Origin: Candidatus Aminicenantes bacterium UBA2199
Lineage (GTDB): Bacteria > Acidobacteriota > Aminicenantia > UBA2199
Length of the DNA stretch: 17,070 bases
Assembly: GCA_002327965.1 (NCBI GenBank)
Contig: DCVB01000095.1
Coordinates: forward strand, 85,840-102,909
Reading direction: 5' to 3'
Part shown: in pieces, positions 8,319 through 16,444 of the stretch
How positions within the stretch are numbered: the stretch's first letter is position 1
How the letters are laid out: each line of letters starts with the position of its first letter
Notes under the pieces: generated by a model
Seen by the model: only the letters and a program-made list of their open reading frames with translations
What the model was told of the DNA's origin: nothing
Database searches by the model: none
Program-made: the position numbers and the translations under genes

Positions 8319-9242
8319 ATGAAGGAGAAAAGCGCAAACGAGCAGCTGGCGGCGGCACGGCAGCGGATCGCCCGAATGACCGCGGAGCTCGAGAACTTCA
8401 GCGGCCTGGCCCGCCGCTTCGACCCGCCGCCCAGCGAGCTGCCCGAGGTGCCCTGGATCGACGTCTACGGCGAGGCGCTGCCGCTCAACGGCCAGGCCGG
8501 CGGCGACCACATCATCTACGTCGACTTCAAGAAACGCTACAAGATGGACAAGCTCATCCGCGAGGCCCCTGAGGAGCTGAAGGCGAAGCTGCGCGCCACC
8601 GCCGCCCGGGCGGGCATCGCCGTCATCGACGTCGAGGGCCACGACTACGGGGCGGCGTTCATCGCCTCGGTGTTCCACCAGGCCTTCCTGCTCGGCGTCT
8701 CCTACGAGCTGCGCTTCTTCGGCGAGATCACCACCACCCTGTTCGAGAACATCAACACCCGCTTCTTCAACTCGTCGGGCATCGACAAGACCCTGACCAT
8801 GGTCTACGGCGAGATCACCGAGCGCGGCACCTTCCGCTTCCTGTCGGCGGCCCACCCGCCGCCGCTGGTGTTCTCCAACAAGTTCGACCGCCTGGTGGCC
8901 ATCAGCGACGCGCAGCTCGTCTCCTTCCCCCAGATCGGCACCATGCCCTCGCGCGGCCACAGCGAGAAAACCGTGCCGCTGCTGGGCGTCAAGGAGAAGT
9001 ACACGGTCAACGAGATCAGCCTCATGGGGCAGGGCGATATCCTGCTCCTCTACAGCGACGGCCTCTCCGACCACCGCGACCCGGACGGGAAACCGTACTT
9101 TCCCGGCCGGCTGGAGGCGGTGCTCAAGGCCGGCAAGCACCTGCCGGCGCGGGCCATCTTCGCGGAGGTCAGGGCCGACCTGCTCGCCTTCAACCCCGCG
9201 CCCGAAGACGACGTTACCGTGGTGATCATCAAGAAGACATGA
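8319..9242 (+). CDS. SpoIIE/RsbU-type PP2C Ser/Thr phosphatase
   Basis: A 307-residue metal-dependent phosphatase of the PPM family. After a short N-terminal helix (about 1-30), the motifs come in order: AGGDH (60-64) with the first metal aspartate, DVEGH (104-108), AAHPPPL (177-183), GDILLLYSDG (239-248) and DDVTVVII (297-304). An insertion of about 30 mostly helical residues lies between the first two motifs. No PAS, GAF, HAMP or receiver domain is attached, so regulation must come from a partner. It begins three bases after the dnaE stop, and its own stop overlaps an ATG (ATGA at 9239). Relatives usually dephosphorylate anti-sigma antagonists, but no such gene is in the window, so the substrate is unknown. 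It could instead oppose the Hanks kinase upstream. Confidence 0.88.
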   Translation: MKEKSANEQLAAARQRIARMTAELENFSGLARRFDPPPSELPEVPWIDVYGEALPLNGQAGGDHIIYVDFKKRYKMDKLIREAPEELKAKLRATAARAGIAVIDVEGHDYGAAFIASVFHQAFLLGVSYELRFFGEITTTLFENINTRFFNSSGIDKTLTMVYGEITERGTFRFLSAAHPPPLVFSNKFDRLVAISDAQLVSFPQIGTMPSRGHSEKTVPLLGVKEKYTVNEISLMGQGDILLLYSDGLSDHRDPDGKPYFPGRLEAVLKAGKHLPARAIFAEVRADLLAFNPAPEDDVTVVIIKKT

Positions 9243-9247
9243 ACAGC

Positions 9248-9264
9248 GGCGGCCCCGGGCCGCC
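9248..9264 (+). promoter_or_regulatory. 17-base GC palindrome before the aldolase ribosome binding site
   Basis: GGCGGCCC and its exact reverse complement flank one central C. As RNA this forms at least a 7-bp all-GC stem with a three-base loop, ending four bases before the Shine-Dalgarno of the next gene. It may slow ribosomes, protect a processed end or weakly attenuate transcription; there is no T-run, so a full terminator is unlikely. Confidence 0.5.
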
Positions 9265-9267
9265 TTC

Positions 9268-9273
9268 AGGAGG
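9268..9273 (+). promoter_or_regulatory. Shine-Dalgarno that decides the aldolase start
   Basis: A perfect AGGAGG sits four bases before the ATG at 9278. It argues for that start over the ATG at 9239, which overlaps the phosphatase stop but would add 13 Gly/Pro-rich residues not expected in the family. Confidence 0.75.
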
Positions 9274-9277
9274 AAGC

Positions 9278-10309
9278 ATGGCGGTGGACACGACATTCGG
9301 CAGCGACAACCATTCGGGGGTGCACCCGGCGGTACTGGAGGCCATCGCGGCGGCCAACCGCGGTCCGGCGGTGGCCTACGGACTGGACGGCCACACCGAG
9401 GCGACCCTTGAAAAGTTCCGCGCCCACTTCGGCAAGTCGGTCGACGTCTACATGGTCTTCAACGGCACCGGGGCCAACGTCATCAGCATATCGACCCTGG
9501 CCCGCTCATTCCAGGCGGTGATCTGCTCCGAGCACGCCCATATCAACGCCGACGAGTGCGGCGCCCCGGAGAGCGCCACCGGCTGCAAGCTGCTCACCGT
9601 GCACGCGGCCGACGGCAAGCTGACGCCGGAAATGATCGCCCGCCACCTGCAGGGGCGGCTCGACCAGCACCGCGTGCAGCCGGCATTGGTCTCCATCACC
9701 CAGGCCAGCGAGCTGGGCACGGTGTACAGCGCCGGGGAAGTGAAGGCCATCGCCGAATTCTGCCACGGCCACGACCTCTTCCTGCACATGGACGGCGCCA
9801 GGCTGTGCAACGCCGCCGCCGCGCTGGGCCTGGGCCTGGGCGCGATCAGCGGCGACCTGGGCGTCGACATCCTCTCTTTCGGCGGCACCAAGAACGGGCT
9901 GCTGATGGGCGAGGCCGTGGTCAGCTTCCGCCCCGAGCTGAGCCGGGACACGATCTTCATCCGCAAGCAGAAGATGCAGCTGGCCAGCAAGATGCGTTTC
10001 ATCGCCGCCCAGTTCTCGGCATTTTTCACCGACGACCTGTGGCTGGAGAACGCCCGCCACGCCAACCGCATGGCCCAATTGCTCGCGGAAAAGGTGAAGT
10101 CCATCCCCGCCGTGAAGATCGTCCAGCCGGTCCAGGCCAACGCCGTCTTCGCCTCCCTGCCCCGCGCCGCCCGCGACAAGCTGCTCGAAAAATATTTCTT
10201 CTACACCTGGGACGAGGAAAAGTGCGAGGTGCGCTGGATGTGCTCATTCAACACCACGGAGAAGCAGGTCGGCGACTTCGCCGCGGCGATCGCCGCAAGC
10301 TGCAAGTAG
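9278..10309 (+). CDS. ltaE: Low-specificity L-threonine aldolase (PLP enzyme)
   Basis: A 343-residue fold-type I PLP enzyme of the beta-eliminating lyase/threonine aldolase family, splitting threonine or allo-threonine to glycine and acetaldehyde. It opens with the family signature FGSDNHSGVHP (7-17). It has the phosphate-binding FNGTGAN (61-67), a cofactor-stacking His in EHAH (85-88), D172 in HMDGAR and the Schiff-base Lys205 in SFGGTKNG. The start at 9278 is set by AGGAGG. It is the last gene of the guaA-dnaE-phosphatase run. Its last 63 codons plus stop occur again in diverged form at 16540-16731, on the far side of the AT-rich block. The present 3' end may therefore be the native one or one brought in with the insert; the protein reads through intact either way. 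Confidence 0.92.
   Translation: MAVDTTFGSDNHSGVHPAVLEAIAAANRGPAVAYGLDGHTEATLEKFRAHFGKSVDVYMVFNGTGANVISISTLARSFQAVICSEHAHINADECGAPESATGCKLLTVHAADGKLTPEMIARHLQGRLDQHRVQPALVSITQASELGTVYSAGEVKAIAEFCHGHDLFLHMDGARLCNAAAALGLGLGAISGDLGVDILSFGGTKNGLLMGEAVVSFRPELSRDTIFIRKQKMQLASKMRFIAAQFSAFFTDDLWLENARHANRMAQLLAEKVKSIPAVKIVQPVQANAVFASLPRAARDKLLEKYFFYTWDEEKCEVRWMCSFNTTEKQVGDFAAAIAASCK
10118..10309 (+). repeat. Left copy of duplicated aldolase 3' end
   Basis: These 192 bases align without gaps to 16540-16731. I count 20 mismatches, with a 68-base identical run at 10178-10245 (matching 16600-16667). Four of 63 residues differ; most other changes are at third positions, so the two copies diverged under coding constraint or come from different lineages. 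Confidence 0.9.
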
Positions 10310-10380
10310 AAAATACCGGAATCAATCGATCGAAACCTGCAAAAGGCAGATCATAGTTAACACTACCGCATCTTTTGTGT

Positions 10381-10396
10381 TCAAATCCGAATTTGA
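10381..10396. terminator. Possible weak bidirectional hairpin
   Basis: TCAAAT and ATTTGA flank a four-base loop, 18 bases past the stop of the minus-strand operon and 71 bases past the aldolase stop. The stem is short and AT-rich, with T-rich but not uniform sequence following on the plus strand. It is the only hairpin I see in this convergent gap of about 100 bases. Confidence 0.25.
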
Positions 10397-10413
10397 GTGT
10401 TCTCTAATTCGCC

Positions 10414-12657
10414 TTATTTGGTATTTTTAGGATGGAGCATGATTTTTTTTGGCATGCCTAATGTCTTGCTTTGAGCATCAGATACCGAAAAACTACTCGC
10501 GGAAACCGTCGTTGTGCAATCAGTATTTTCGGGAACAGCACTGTTTTCATAGGTGGTGTATATCCAATGAGGATATCCCCTGAATTCCTCGATCGGGGAA
10601 TGATAATGCACATAATAGTTGTTCCAAACCAGCTTGTTCGTATAAGGAGAAGTCGACCAAGAGTCGTTCGGATAGTAACTGAGACAGCTAATCGGTTTTT
10701 CTATGCTCTGGACATGCACCAGGATGCTTATATTAAGGGGGGCAGGATATTCGTCGGCCAAGACATAAAACCGATGCGGAGCTTCTCCAGGAAAGATTTC
10801 CAAGCCACTTTCATATTTGAAATAGTAATTATTGTCATCGGCAGGTGCTCCATTGAAGCTCAAATAAATGGGTTTGATCCTCCGCCGGGTTATATCGATC
10901 TCCGCAAAATCCGCACAGTCAATTTGGCCGTTTTTGGGATTGATATCCACGGCATCCCACAAAGTGACATCGTCATAATTTACATAATTGCCATTAAAGC
11001 AGACCAAGTCCGTATTGTTAAATAAATCGACCGGAGTTGGCTCACTGATATCCTTGAAACCGATGGCTACGGCATTGGCAAATTCCCCGCCAAGGAAACC
11101 ATGAAATACCAAAGTCAGATTGACATCCACGGCAGTGACAGGAAGAGGAGTGCTTGACAAATCAAAATCAAGGCGGATAGGAACATCTCTAGGTATATCG
11201 ACTGCATTTGGATATTCCACTTTGATATATTTTCTTTCTATTCCCGGAGCAGGCGGATTTGGCACAAATGGACTTCCTGTACACTCTCTGTAACTTACTA
11301 TCAGCGTAACGAAGCCACTAGTCATTTCTTCATTATCTCGCGTAATATTCTTGGCCATCAAAGAAATGTACTGAAATCCCAAGGTTTCATCATTAGTAAA
11401 GCCATATATCCCATCTAGTTTGGGCAGCGCTGGATTGGCGCTTGTCGGAAGAGATACTTCGATTTCCCCACGGAAAAAATAATCCAATAACGCAGCGGAA
11501 TATCCAACCGCCCTTGGGACAAGCTTGGAAGCATACTCTTCATGACACACATCTGAGAGAAAAAACGAGAACTTGTAAATTCCCAATAATTTATCAATTT
11601 TATTTTGATAATAACCGGCAGAAACCAAATGCTCTAAATTCTCGCCATCAGTTTTTTTAACAAATTTGACCCAATCTTTTTTACTATCTTCAGCAGTAAC
11701 ACTGCTAGGCATACCCAATGACATAACATTGGTTTCAGTTTTGCTGGGATGAGGGAACCAATGTTTATGATCATGATCATATTCTTCAGTAAAAATAGTA
11801 TCTTCACTAAAATAATTGGCATTGGTGTATTCGGCCAAGCCCTGATTTAATCCAGAAAGAGGAGTTTGACTTACTTTGTACTGTTTTGTATCTGAAATCA
11901 AAGCAATAGGTATTATAGCTAAAGGATCTGCCGAAGTTGAAAAATCAAGCAAAGGTTTTAGCTGATTATAATTGGCAATGGTTTCCACTTTTACAATATT
12001 GTCGTCAGCCCAACCTTCTATGCAACGAAATGAATTGTTTTTCATCTTTACATATGCAAAATTGTTTAGCACATGAGAATCATTGCGAACATGATCGGGT
12101 ACTGCCATATCCTGAAGCAAATGAACCTGGTGCCCAAGTATCTTGAACATTTCGGCAAAATAATTTCTTCGCCAACTTGGATACTCCACCTCGATCAGGG
12201 CCTTATAATAGTATTCACGGGCTTTGCTCCAGGAGCGATCTTTCTGTTCATTGCTTATTGAATCTTGAAGAGCCCCATCCTGCGCCCATAAAATCGCGGA
12301 ACCGGAAGCTCCAGTATGAATATCACTCAATCCTGCTTCAGCCCACTCTTTAAGAGGATTATGAAAATGAAAATTGGAACGATCAGGAATTAACCCAGCT
12401 GGATCATCAGTATCGTCTTCATGTTCAGCTCCATATTGCAGCCATTCATCCGGGGTTTTTTCCTCATTTGTGTCACTTAACCGCTCATTCAACATTCCTT
12501 TATCAAGGTTCAGTCTCAATAAAAACGTTTCGTTCCCAAGTTTATCAGAGTTAATCCAAGAATAATAAGTTAGTGATTTATGAGTTCTTCCACCCCAACC
12601 CAAAGCATTAATTGACATAAAAAGAAACAATATTGAGTAAATAGCTTGTTTTTTCAT
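10414..12657 (-). CDS. Secreted zinc-dependent phospholipase C-like protein
   Basis: A 747-residue protein with a signal peptide (about 1-20, basic MKK then a hydrophobic core). Cleavage after ALG would leave Trp21 as the new N-terminus, matching the family in which the N-terminal Trp binds zinc. Other likely ligands fit the S1/P1 nuclease-PLC fold: H26 in GRTHKSLT, H79/D81 in GAEHEDD, H97/H99 in NFHFH, and GHQVHLLQDMAVPDH (175-189), which gives H176, H179, D183 and H189 and resembles the family signature H-x3-D-x3-P-x-H. The helical catalytic part extends to about residue 400; the remaining 350 residues look beta-rich and are unrecognised, perhaps a binding module. A G-rich Shine-Dalgarno precedes the ATG, which overlaps the upstream stop as ATGA. 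Lipid substrate is inferred from the fold only. Confidence 0.75.
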   Translation of the reverse strand: MKKQAIYSILFLFMSINALGWGGRTHKSLTYYSWINSDKLGNETFLLRLNLDKGMLNERLSDTNEEKTPDEWLQYGAEHEDDTDDPAGLIPDRSNFHFHNPLKEWAEAGLSDIHTGASGSAILWAQDGALQDSISNEQKDRSWSKAREYYYKALIEVEYPSWRRNYFAEMFKILGHQVHLLQDMAVPDHVRNDSHVLNNFAYVKMKNNSFRCIEGWADDNIVKVETIANYNQLKPLLDFSTSADPLAIIPIALISDTKQYKVSQTPLSGLNQGLAEYTNANYFSEDTIFTEEYDHDHKHWFPHPSKTETNVMSLGMPSSVTAEDSKKDWVKFVKKTDGENLEHLVSAGYYQNKIDKLLGIYKFSFFLSDVCHEEYASKLVPRAVGYSAALLDYFFRGEIEVSLPTSANPALPKLDGIYGFTNDETLGFQYISLMAKNITRDNEEMTSGFVTLIVSYRECTGSPFVPNPPAPGIERKYIKVEYPNAVDIPRDVPIRLDFDLSSTPLPVTAVDVNLTLVFHGFLGGEFANAVAIGFKDISEPTPVDLFNNTDLVCFNGNYVNYDDVTLWDAVDINPKNGQIDCADFAEIDITRRRIKPIYLSFNGAPADDNNYYFKYESGLEIFPGEAPHRFYVLADEYPAPLNISILVHVQSIEKPISCLSYYPNDSWSTSPYTNKLVWNNYYVHYHSPIEEFRGYPHWIYTTYENSAVPENTDCTTTVSASSFSVSDAQSKTLGMPKKIMLHPKNTK

Positions 12658-13256
12658 TGATTCCCCCCAGTTTTATTTTTCAGAGATGATACTGATACTA
12701 AATTCACTATTATACCGATTAAGAATAAAATCACTCCATAACCTATTAAAAGGATTCCGCCTTCTGAAAAATTATAACCCCTTAAAATCATTGCGAAAAT
12801 TAGACAACTATAAATTCCGCTGTTGAATGCAAATAGAAATGGAAAAAACCATTTGAATCTTTTTTTTAATTGAATCCATTCCAATACGGACAATATTGAA
12901 ATAAAAATAGAGCTGCTAGACAATCCAATAAATATTATCCACATAATAATTGGATTTGCGTCTTGATTTTGAGGAAACAAAGTAAAAACAAAAATAATTC
13001 CAGAAAGAATTCCAGTTAATGTCTTCAAATGTTTTCTTTCCTTTCTTAGTATTTCCGATAAATAAGAAACACCATTGGCCAGCGTAAAAAAAGCTAATAT
13101 ATATAGAATAGTGTAAATTGGACCTGGATACAAATATTCTGGACCAAATCTTTTTTGCCAATATGAAATGATTGTTCCTGAGAGAACAAGAAATGTTGCA
13201 AAGGCAATTAAAATACGAATCCAAAAAACTTTTTTATCTGTCATATTAAATCCCAT
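12654..13256 (-). CDS. Six-helix membrane protein of unknown function
   Basis: I do not recognise the family. From the ATG at 13256 the protein has 200 residues and six predicted membrane helices, in numbering from that Met: 11-34, 43-65, 77-95, 102-125, 137-160 and 166-189. Short charged loops (KERKH, KKRFK) would be cytoplasmic by the positive-inside rule. There is no catalytic motif. The ATG at 13256 shares one base with the TAA of the upstream gene (TAATG); a second ATG at 13244 with a weak GGGA upstream and a TTG at 13277 are alternatives. The stop overlaps the phospholipase-like start, so translation is probably coupled across all three genes. This is among the most AT-rich stretches of the window. 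It may anchor, export or protect against its secreted neighbours, but nothing in the sequence decides this. Confidence 0.8.
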   Translation of the reverse strand: MGFNMTDKKVFWIRILIAFATFLVLSGTIISYWQKRFGPEYLYPGPIYTILYILAFFTLANGVSYLSEILRKERKHLKTLTGILSGIIFVFTLFPQNQDANPIIMWIIFIGLSSSSIFISILSVLEWIQLKKRFKWFFPFLFAFNSGIYSCLIFAMILRGYNFSEGGILLIGYGVILFLIGIIVNLVSVSSLKNKTGGNQ

Positions 13257-16200
13257 TAGTAATTGAGTATCTTCCAAGAGCCGTCTTCTTCTTGAACGAA
13301 GTAAATATAGTAAGTTATGTCATAGATAACACCTTCTATTTCCTCTGTCCGTTTTATACGGAATTTGGCTCCAAATTCTTCAAAGTAAACTGGCTCAATC
13401 TCTCTCATCTCTTGAGCGACTTGGGGAAGCTGATCAGCTATAGAATTGAAAATCGCCAGGTATTTATCATGGGTTTGGGCACTAAAACTCCCCATCACCT
13501 GATCGACATCGCCAGTCAGCATTGCCGTCTTCATCCCTCCCCAGATCGATTGCAGATGACCAGCAAGCATTTTCACCGACACGCTGGCCATTGTCGTTCC
13601 GCCGGGGCCGGTGACAGTGATGTTATAAATTGTATCCTGGGTGGGAATGACACTGACCGAACCACTTAGCGGGACAGTTCCGATACCATTATCAATGGTT
13701 GCCGAAGTGGCATTTACCGATGACCATGTCAATGTTGCCGATTGGCCGGGAGGAAGAATGGCTGGATCGGCATTGAATTGTACCTGGGGCAGAGGCTCTG
13801 TCACCGAGACCGTAACCTGAGTATTGCTTGAACCGCCTGGGCCGATAACCGTGATTATATAAGTGGTGGTTTGCTGAGGAGTTACCGCTTGGGATCCGTT
13901 CACAGGCACATTGCCGATGCCGTTGTCGATCGACGCCGAAACCGCGTTGGTTGTCGTCCAGGTAAGGATGGAAGATTGTCCCTGCTCGATGGTGGTGGGC
14001 GAAGCGCCGAAAACTATGCCTGGGGGAGGCACGCTGTTCACCGAGACCGTGGTCGCGGCCGTTGCCGTCCCACCGGGGCCGGTGACCGTGATGATGTAGG
14101 TTGTGGTTTGAGCGGGAGAGACCGTCATTGTTCCGTTAACGGGCACATTTCCTATGCCGTTATCAATTATGGCTGAAGTCGCGTTTGTGGAGTCCCAGCT
14201 CAAAATGGCGGTTTCTCCAGCCTGAATAGTGGTGGGATTAACAAAAAAATCTACGCTGGGGGAAGGTGCTGAGCCGGAGAATACAAAATTCTGGTTAATG
14301 ACATTGGCTCCATTCAACACGACCTGGATGAATTCCGGATTCACAAAGAGATTCTGATATGAAGCCTCGACATGATAGGTTCCGTCTTTAACGGCAAAAT
14401 GATAATTCCCCTGGGTGTCTGATAATGTTTCCCTTAGGATTCCTTCGCCTTCCAATTTGATAAGGGCTCCAGATAAGGGCACATCATTTTGACTGACTTG
14501 CCCCGAGATCGTGTTGGGAATATAGGACACCAATGAATTGTGGAAAATGACGATTTGTGAGGCCCTGTTTATCAAATCGATATATCCCAGATCAATATTG
14601 TTTTCCGCGTCAAAAGTATGAAAGTAAGAAGCCTCAATCGAATATATCCGGCTGCCATCAGGGTGTAAAGAGATATTTTCGTTGTAATTCCCTTTTGAAT
14701 TCCTGAATTTCGTATTTATCTCAAGCGTCTGCATATTTATGACATAATAAAACATTGTCGAAAGCAGATATATGCGATCCCCCTGGGGATTAAGAGCAAG
14801 CATATAAGGGTTGACATATAAATAAGAACGCAATGTTTCCCGGGTAGCCGTATCCATGACCACGAGATCGTTGCCACGACAGGCGAACATTTTACTCCCA
14901 TCGAGATTGAATTGAATGTGATGTGGGTCAGTGATCGGGATCGTGTCGATCAATTCATCTCCGAGAGGTTTGTTGATAGGACCGTCCAAAGCTTCATTCA
15001 ATTTTGCCGTATCGAGAACCAATATCTGATTCAATGATGGGATCGGAACATACAGCTTGCATCCATCCGGGTGGATGGTCAAGCTGTTGGCGATGGCCGG
15101 TAACGTTATTATCTTTCGTAGAACCATGGATGGACCTGTATCGTCTAAGACAGATAGAGTCGCCAATTCTCTCCCAATGGCATAAACATGGTTCCCAGAG
15201 ATACTCGATGCCATTTCTCCAGGCCTTCCTTCAATGCCCGTCAAGCTTTCAGTTATTTTTAGAGAAATGGGGTCGAGCTTGCTGATCTTATTTGTAACGG
15301 TACTGCTCAGATAGATGCATGTGCCTCCATTTCCGATCAAAATGCCTTTGGGTTCATTGTCCACTTCAATCGTTTTGATAATTGAATTTGTAGCAGTATC
15401 GATCACTTTCACATAGGAATTTTCTCCCCCTTGGCTATTGTAATAAAACTCCGGCACGTAGGCATAGCAGGGGCGGCTCGACCCAAAATAAACTCCGGAA
15501 GAGGCAATGGTTGTCCCCTCCCTATTCGTTGCCGTGAGGGTGTATATAATATTGGAAGGCGGCGAGACCTGGGTAGAACCGGTATCCGAGACCGATCCGA
15601 TGCCGTTATCGATCTCAATCGTACTGGCATTGTTAACGTTCCAACTCAAGGTGGAACTGTTCCCGGACTGGATAGTGACTGGATTTGCCGAAAAAGAAAC
15701 TTCGGGAGGTTGGGGATTCCTGAAGGTGACCGTGGTGCTCGAAGTCAGCGAACCGCCTTTGCCCTTGGCGGTCAGGATATAGGTCGTAGTTTGCACGGGA
15801 TTTATGGGTAGGGATCCGTTCAGCGCAACACTGCCAATATTATTATCAATAGTCACCGAAGTGGCATTAATCGTCGTCCAGGAAAGGCTTACGGGAGTCG
15901 GGATTCCGATGGGAACGCTGGCAGGGGTCGCGACGAATGAGGTGATGCCCACTTTCGAGGAATCGCCGCTAACAGTGACCGTTACTCTCGCGGAAGCGGT
16001 TCGCCCAGTACCATTACCAACAGTAATGGTGTACTTCGTGGTTATGGTTGGCGTAACCTGAATCGATCCGCTCAACGCGACAGTTCCGATCCCATTGTTG
16101 ATAGTTGCCGAGACCGCATTTGAAGAAGTCCAGGTAAGGGTCGAGGATCCACCGGGAACTACGGTTGCGGGCGCTGCTGAAATGCTCACCGCAGGCTTGG

Positions 16201-16273
16201 CGGCGAAGGTGGAAGAGGCCGTGAGCAGCATTAAGATAATAACTGAAAGAATAAGTCTCGTTTTTACTTGCAT
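13256..16273 (-). CDS. Large secreted Ig-like/beta-propeller surface protein
   Basis: 1005 residues, first gene of the AT-rich operon, with a strong Shine-Dalgarno (AAGGAG, six bases before the ATG). A signal peptide covers 1-25, with cleavage after STFAA. Three Ig-like repeats (about 27-102, 107-186, 190-264) share the core IDNGIG...TTTYxITVTGPGG. Next is a YVTN-type beta-propeller (about 268-582, with blades such as YVKVIDTATNSIIKTIEV and recurrent HPDG turns). A carboxypeptidase-regulatory-like beta sandwich follows (587-668, SGQVSQNDVPLSGALIKLEG), then three more Ig-like repeats (672-746, 752-825, 830-902). An NTF2-like C-terminal domain (904-1005) ends in GSWKILNY. There is no LPXTG, PEP-CTERM or type IX sorting tail. 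The likely role is an extracellular scaffold or adhesin; this is inferred from domains alone. Confidence 0.85.
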   Translation of the reverse strand: MQVKTRLILSVIILMLLTASSTFAAKPAVSISAAPATVVPGGSSTLTWTSSNAVSATINNGIGTVALSGSIQVTPTITTKYTITVGNGTGRTASARVTVTVSGDSSKVGITSFVATPASVPIGIPTPVSLSWTTINATSVTIDNNIGSVALNGSLPINPVQTTTYILTAKGKGGSLTSSTTVTFRNPQPPEVSFSANPVTIQSGNSSTLSWNVNNASTIEIDNGIGSVSDTGSTQVSPPSNIIYTLTATNREGTTIASSGVYFGSSRPCYAYVPEFYYNSQGGENSYVKVIDTATNSIIKTIEVDNEPKGILIGNGGTCIYLSSTVTNKISKLDPISLKITESLTGIEGRPGEMASSISGNHVYAIGRELATLSVLDDTGPSMVLRKIITLPAIANSLTIHPDGCKLYVPIPSLNQILVLDTAKLNEALDGPINKPLGDELIDTIPITDPHHIQFNLDGSKMFACRGNDLVVMDTATRETLRSYLYVNPYMLALNPQGDRIYLLSTMFYYVINMQTLEINTKFRNSKGNYNENISLHPDGSRIYSIEASYFHTFDAENNIDLGYIDLINRASQIVIFHNSLVSYIPNTISGQVSQNDVPLSGALIKLEGEGILRETLSDTQGNYHFAVKDGTYHVEASYQNLFVNPEFIQVVLNGANVINQNFVFSGSAPSPSVDFFVNPTTIQAGETAILSWDSTNATSAIIDNGIGNVPVNGTMTVSPAQTTTYIITVTGPGGTATAATTVSVNSVPPPGIVFGASPTTIEQGQSSILTWTTTNAVSASIDNGIGNVPVNGSQAVTPQQTTTYIITVIGPGGSSNTQVTVSVTEPLPQVQFNADPAILPPGQSATLTWSSVNATSATIDNGIGTVPLSGSVSVIPTQDTIYNITVTGPGGTTMASVSVKMLAGHLQSIWGGMKTAMLTGDVDQVMGSFSAQTHDKYLAIFNSIADQLPQVAQEMREIEPVYFEEFGAKFRIKRTEEIEGVIYDITYYIYFVQEEDGSWKILNY
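13568..14260 (-). repeat. Three tandem Ig-like domain repeats, C-terminal set
   Basis: Three units of about 75-80 codons each carry nearly the same core (ATSAIIDNGIGNVPVNG, then TTTYIITVTGPGG) and are also visibly similar as DNA. The first two are closest to each other, sharing IDNGIGNVPVNG exactly, which suggests recent tandem duplication. Confidence 0.8.
15482..16195 (-). repeat. Three tandem Ig-like domain repeats, N-terminal set
   Basis: Three more units of the same family precede the propeller. They are more diverged from each other (INNGIG, IDNNIG and IDNGIG cores) than the C-terminal set and have less regular linkers, so they look older. Confidence 0.75.
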
Positions 16274-16384
16274 GGATCACTCCTTAGGTAAGGGCGTAAT
16301 AATTAACATAAAAGCAATAACACATGCAGCATATTGTCTCCGCTCCAATCCACAAATATACATCTCCATCTGTTCATTAAATTC

Positions 16385-16412
16385 TGTATATCGTATTCTG
16401 ATAAAAACGCAA
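16385..16412 (-). promoter_or_regulatory. Candidate promoter of the AT-rich operon
   Basis: On the minus strand TTGCGT (16412-16407) is followed after 16 bases by TATACA (16390-16385), about 110 bases upstream of the first gene. The match is modest, and other AT-rich hexamers nearby could serve; no better pair is visible in the 260-base upstream gap. Confidence 0.25.
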
Positions 16413-16429
16413 TAGGGAAAAGTGTGATA

Positions 16430-16444
16430 TTCCCGTGTCGGGAA
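16430..16444. promoter_or_regulatory. 15-base palindrome upstream of the AT-rich operon
   Basis: TTCCCG and CGGGAA flank TGT, with a further GGGAA at 16415-16419. It lies just upstream of the candidate promoter and has no T-run, so an operator is more likely than a terminator. Confidence 0.35.

Noticed and set aside
4788..9296. Very long minus-strand open frame of 1502 codons
   Set aside because: It is antisense to dnaE and the phosphatase gene, has low-complexity Leu/Val/Asp/Gly-rich composition and no domain; it is a GC-rich codon-usage shadow.
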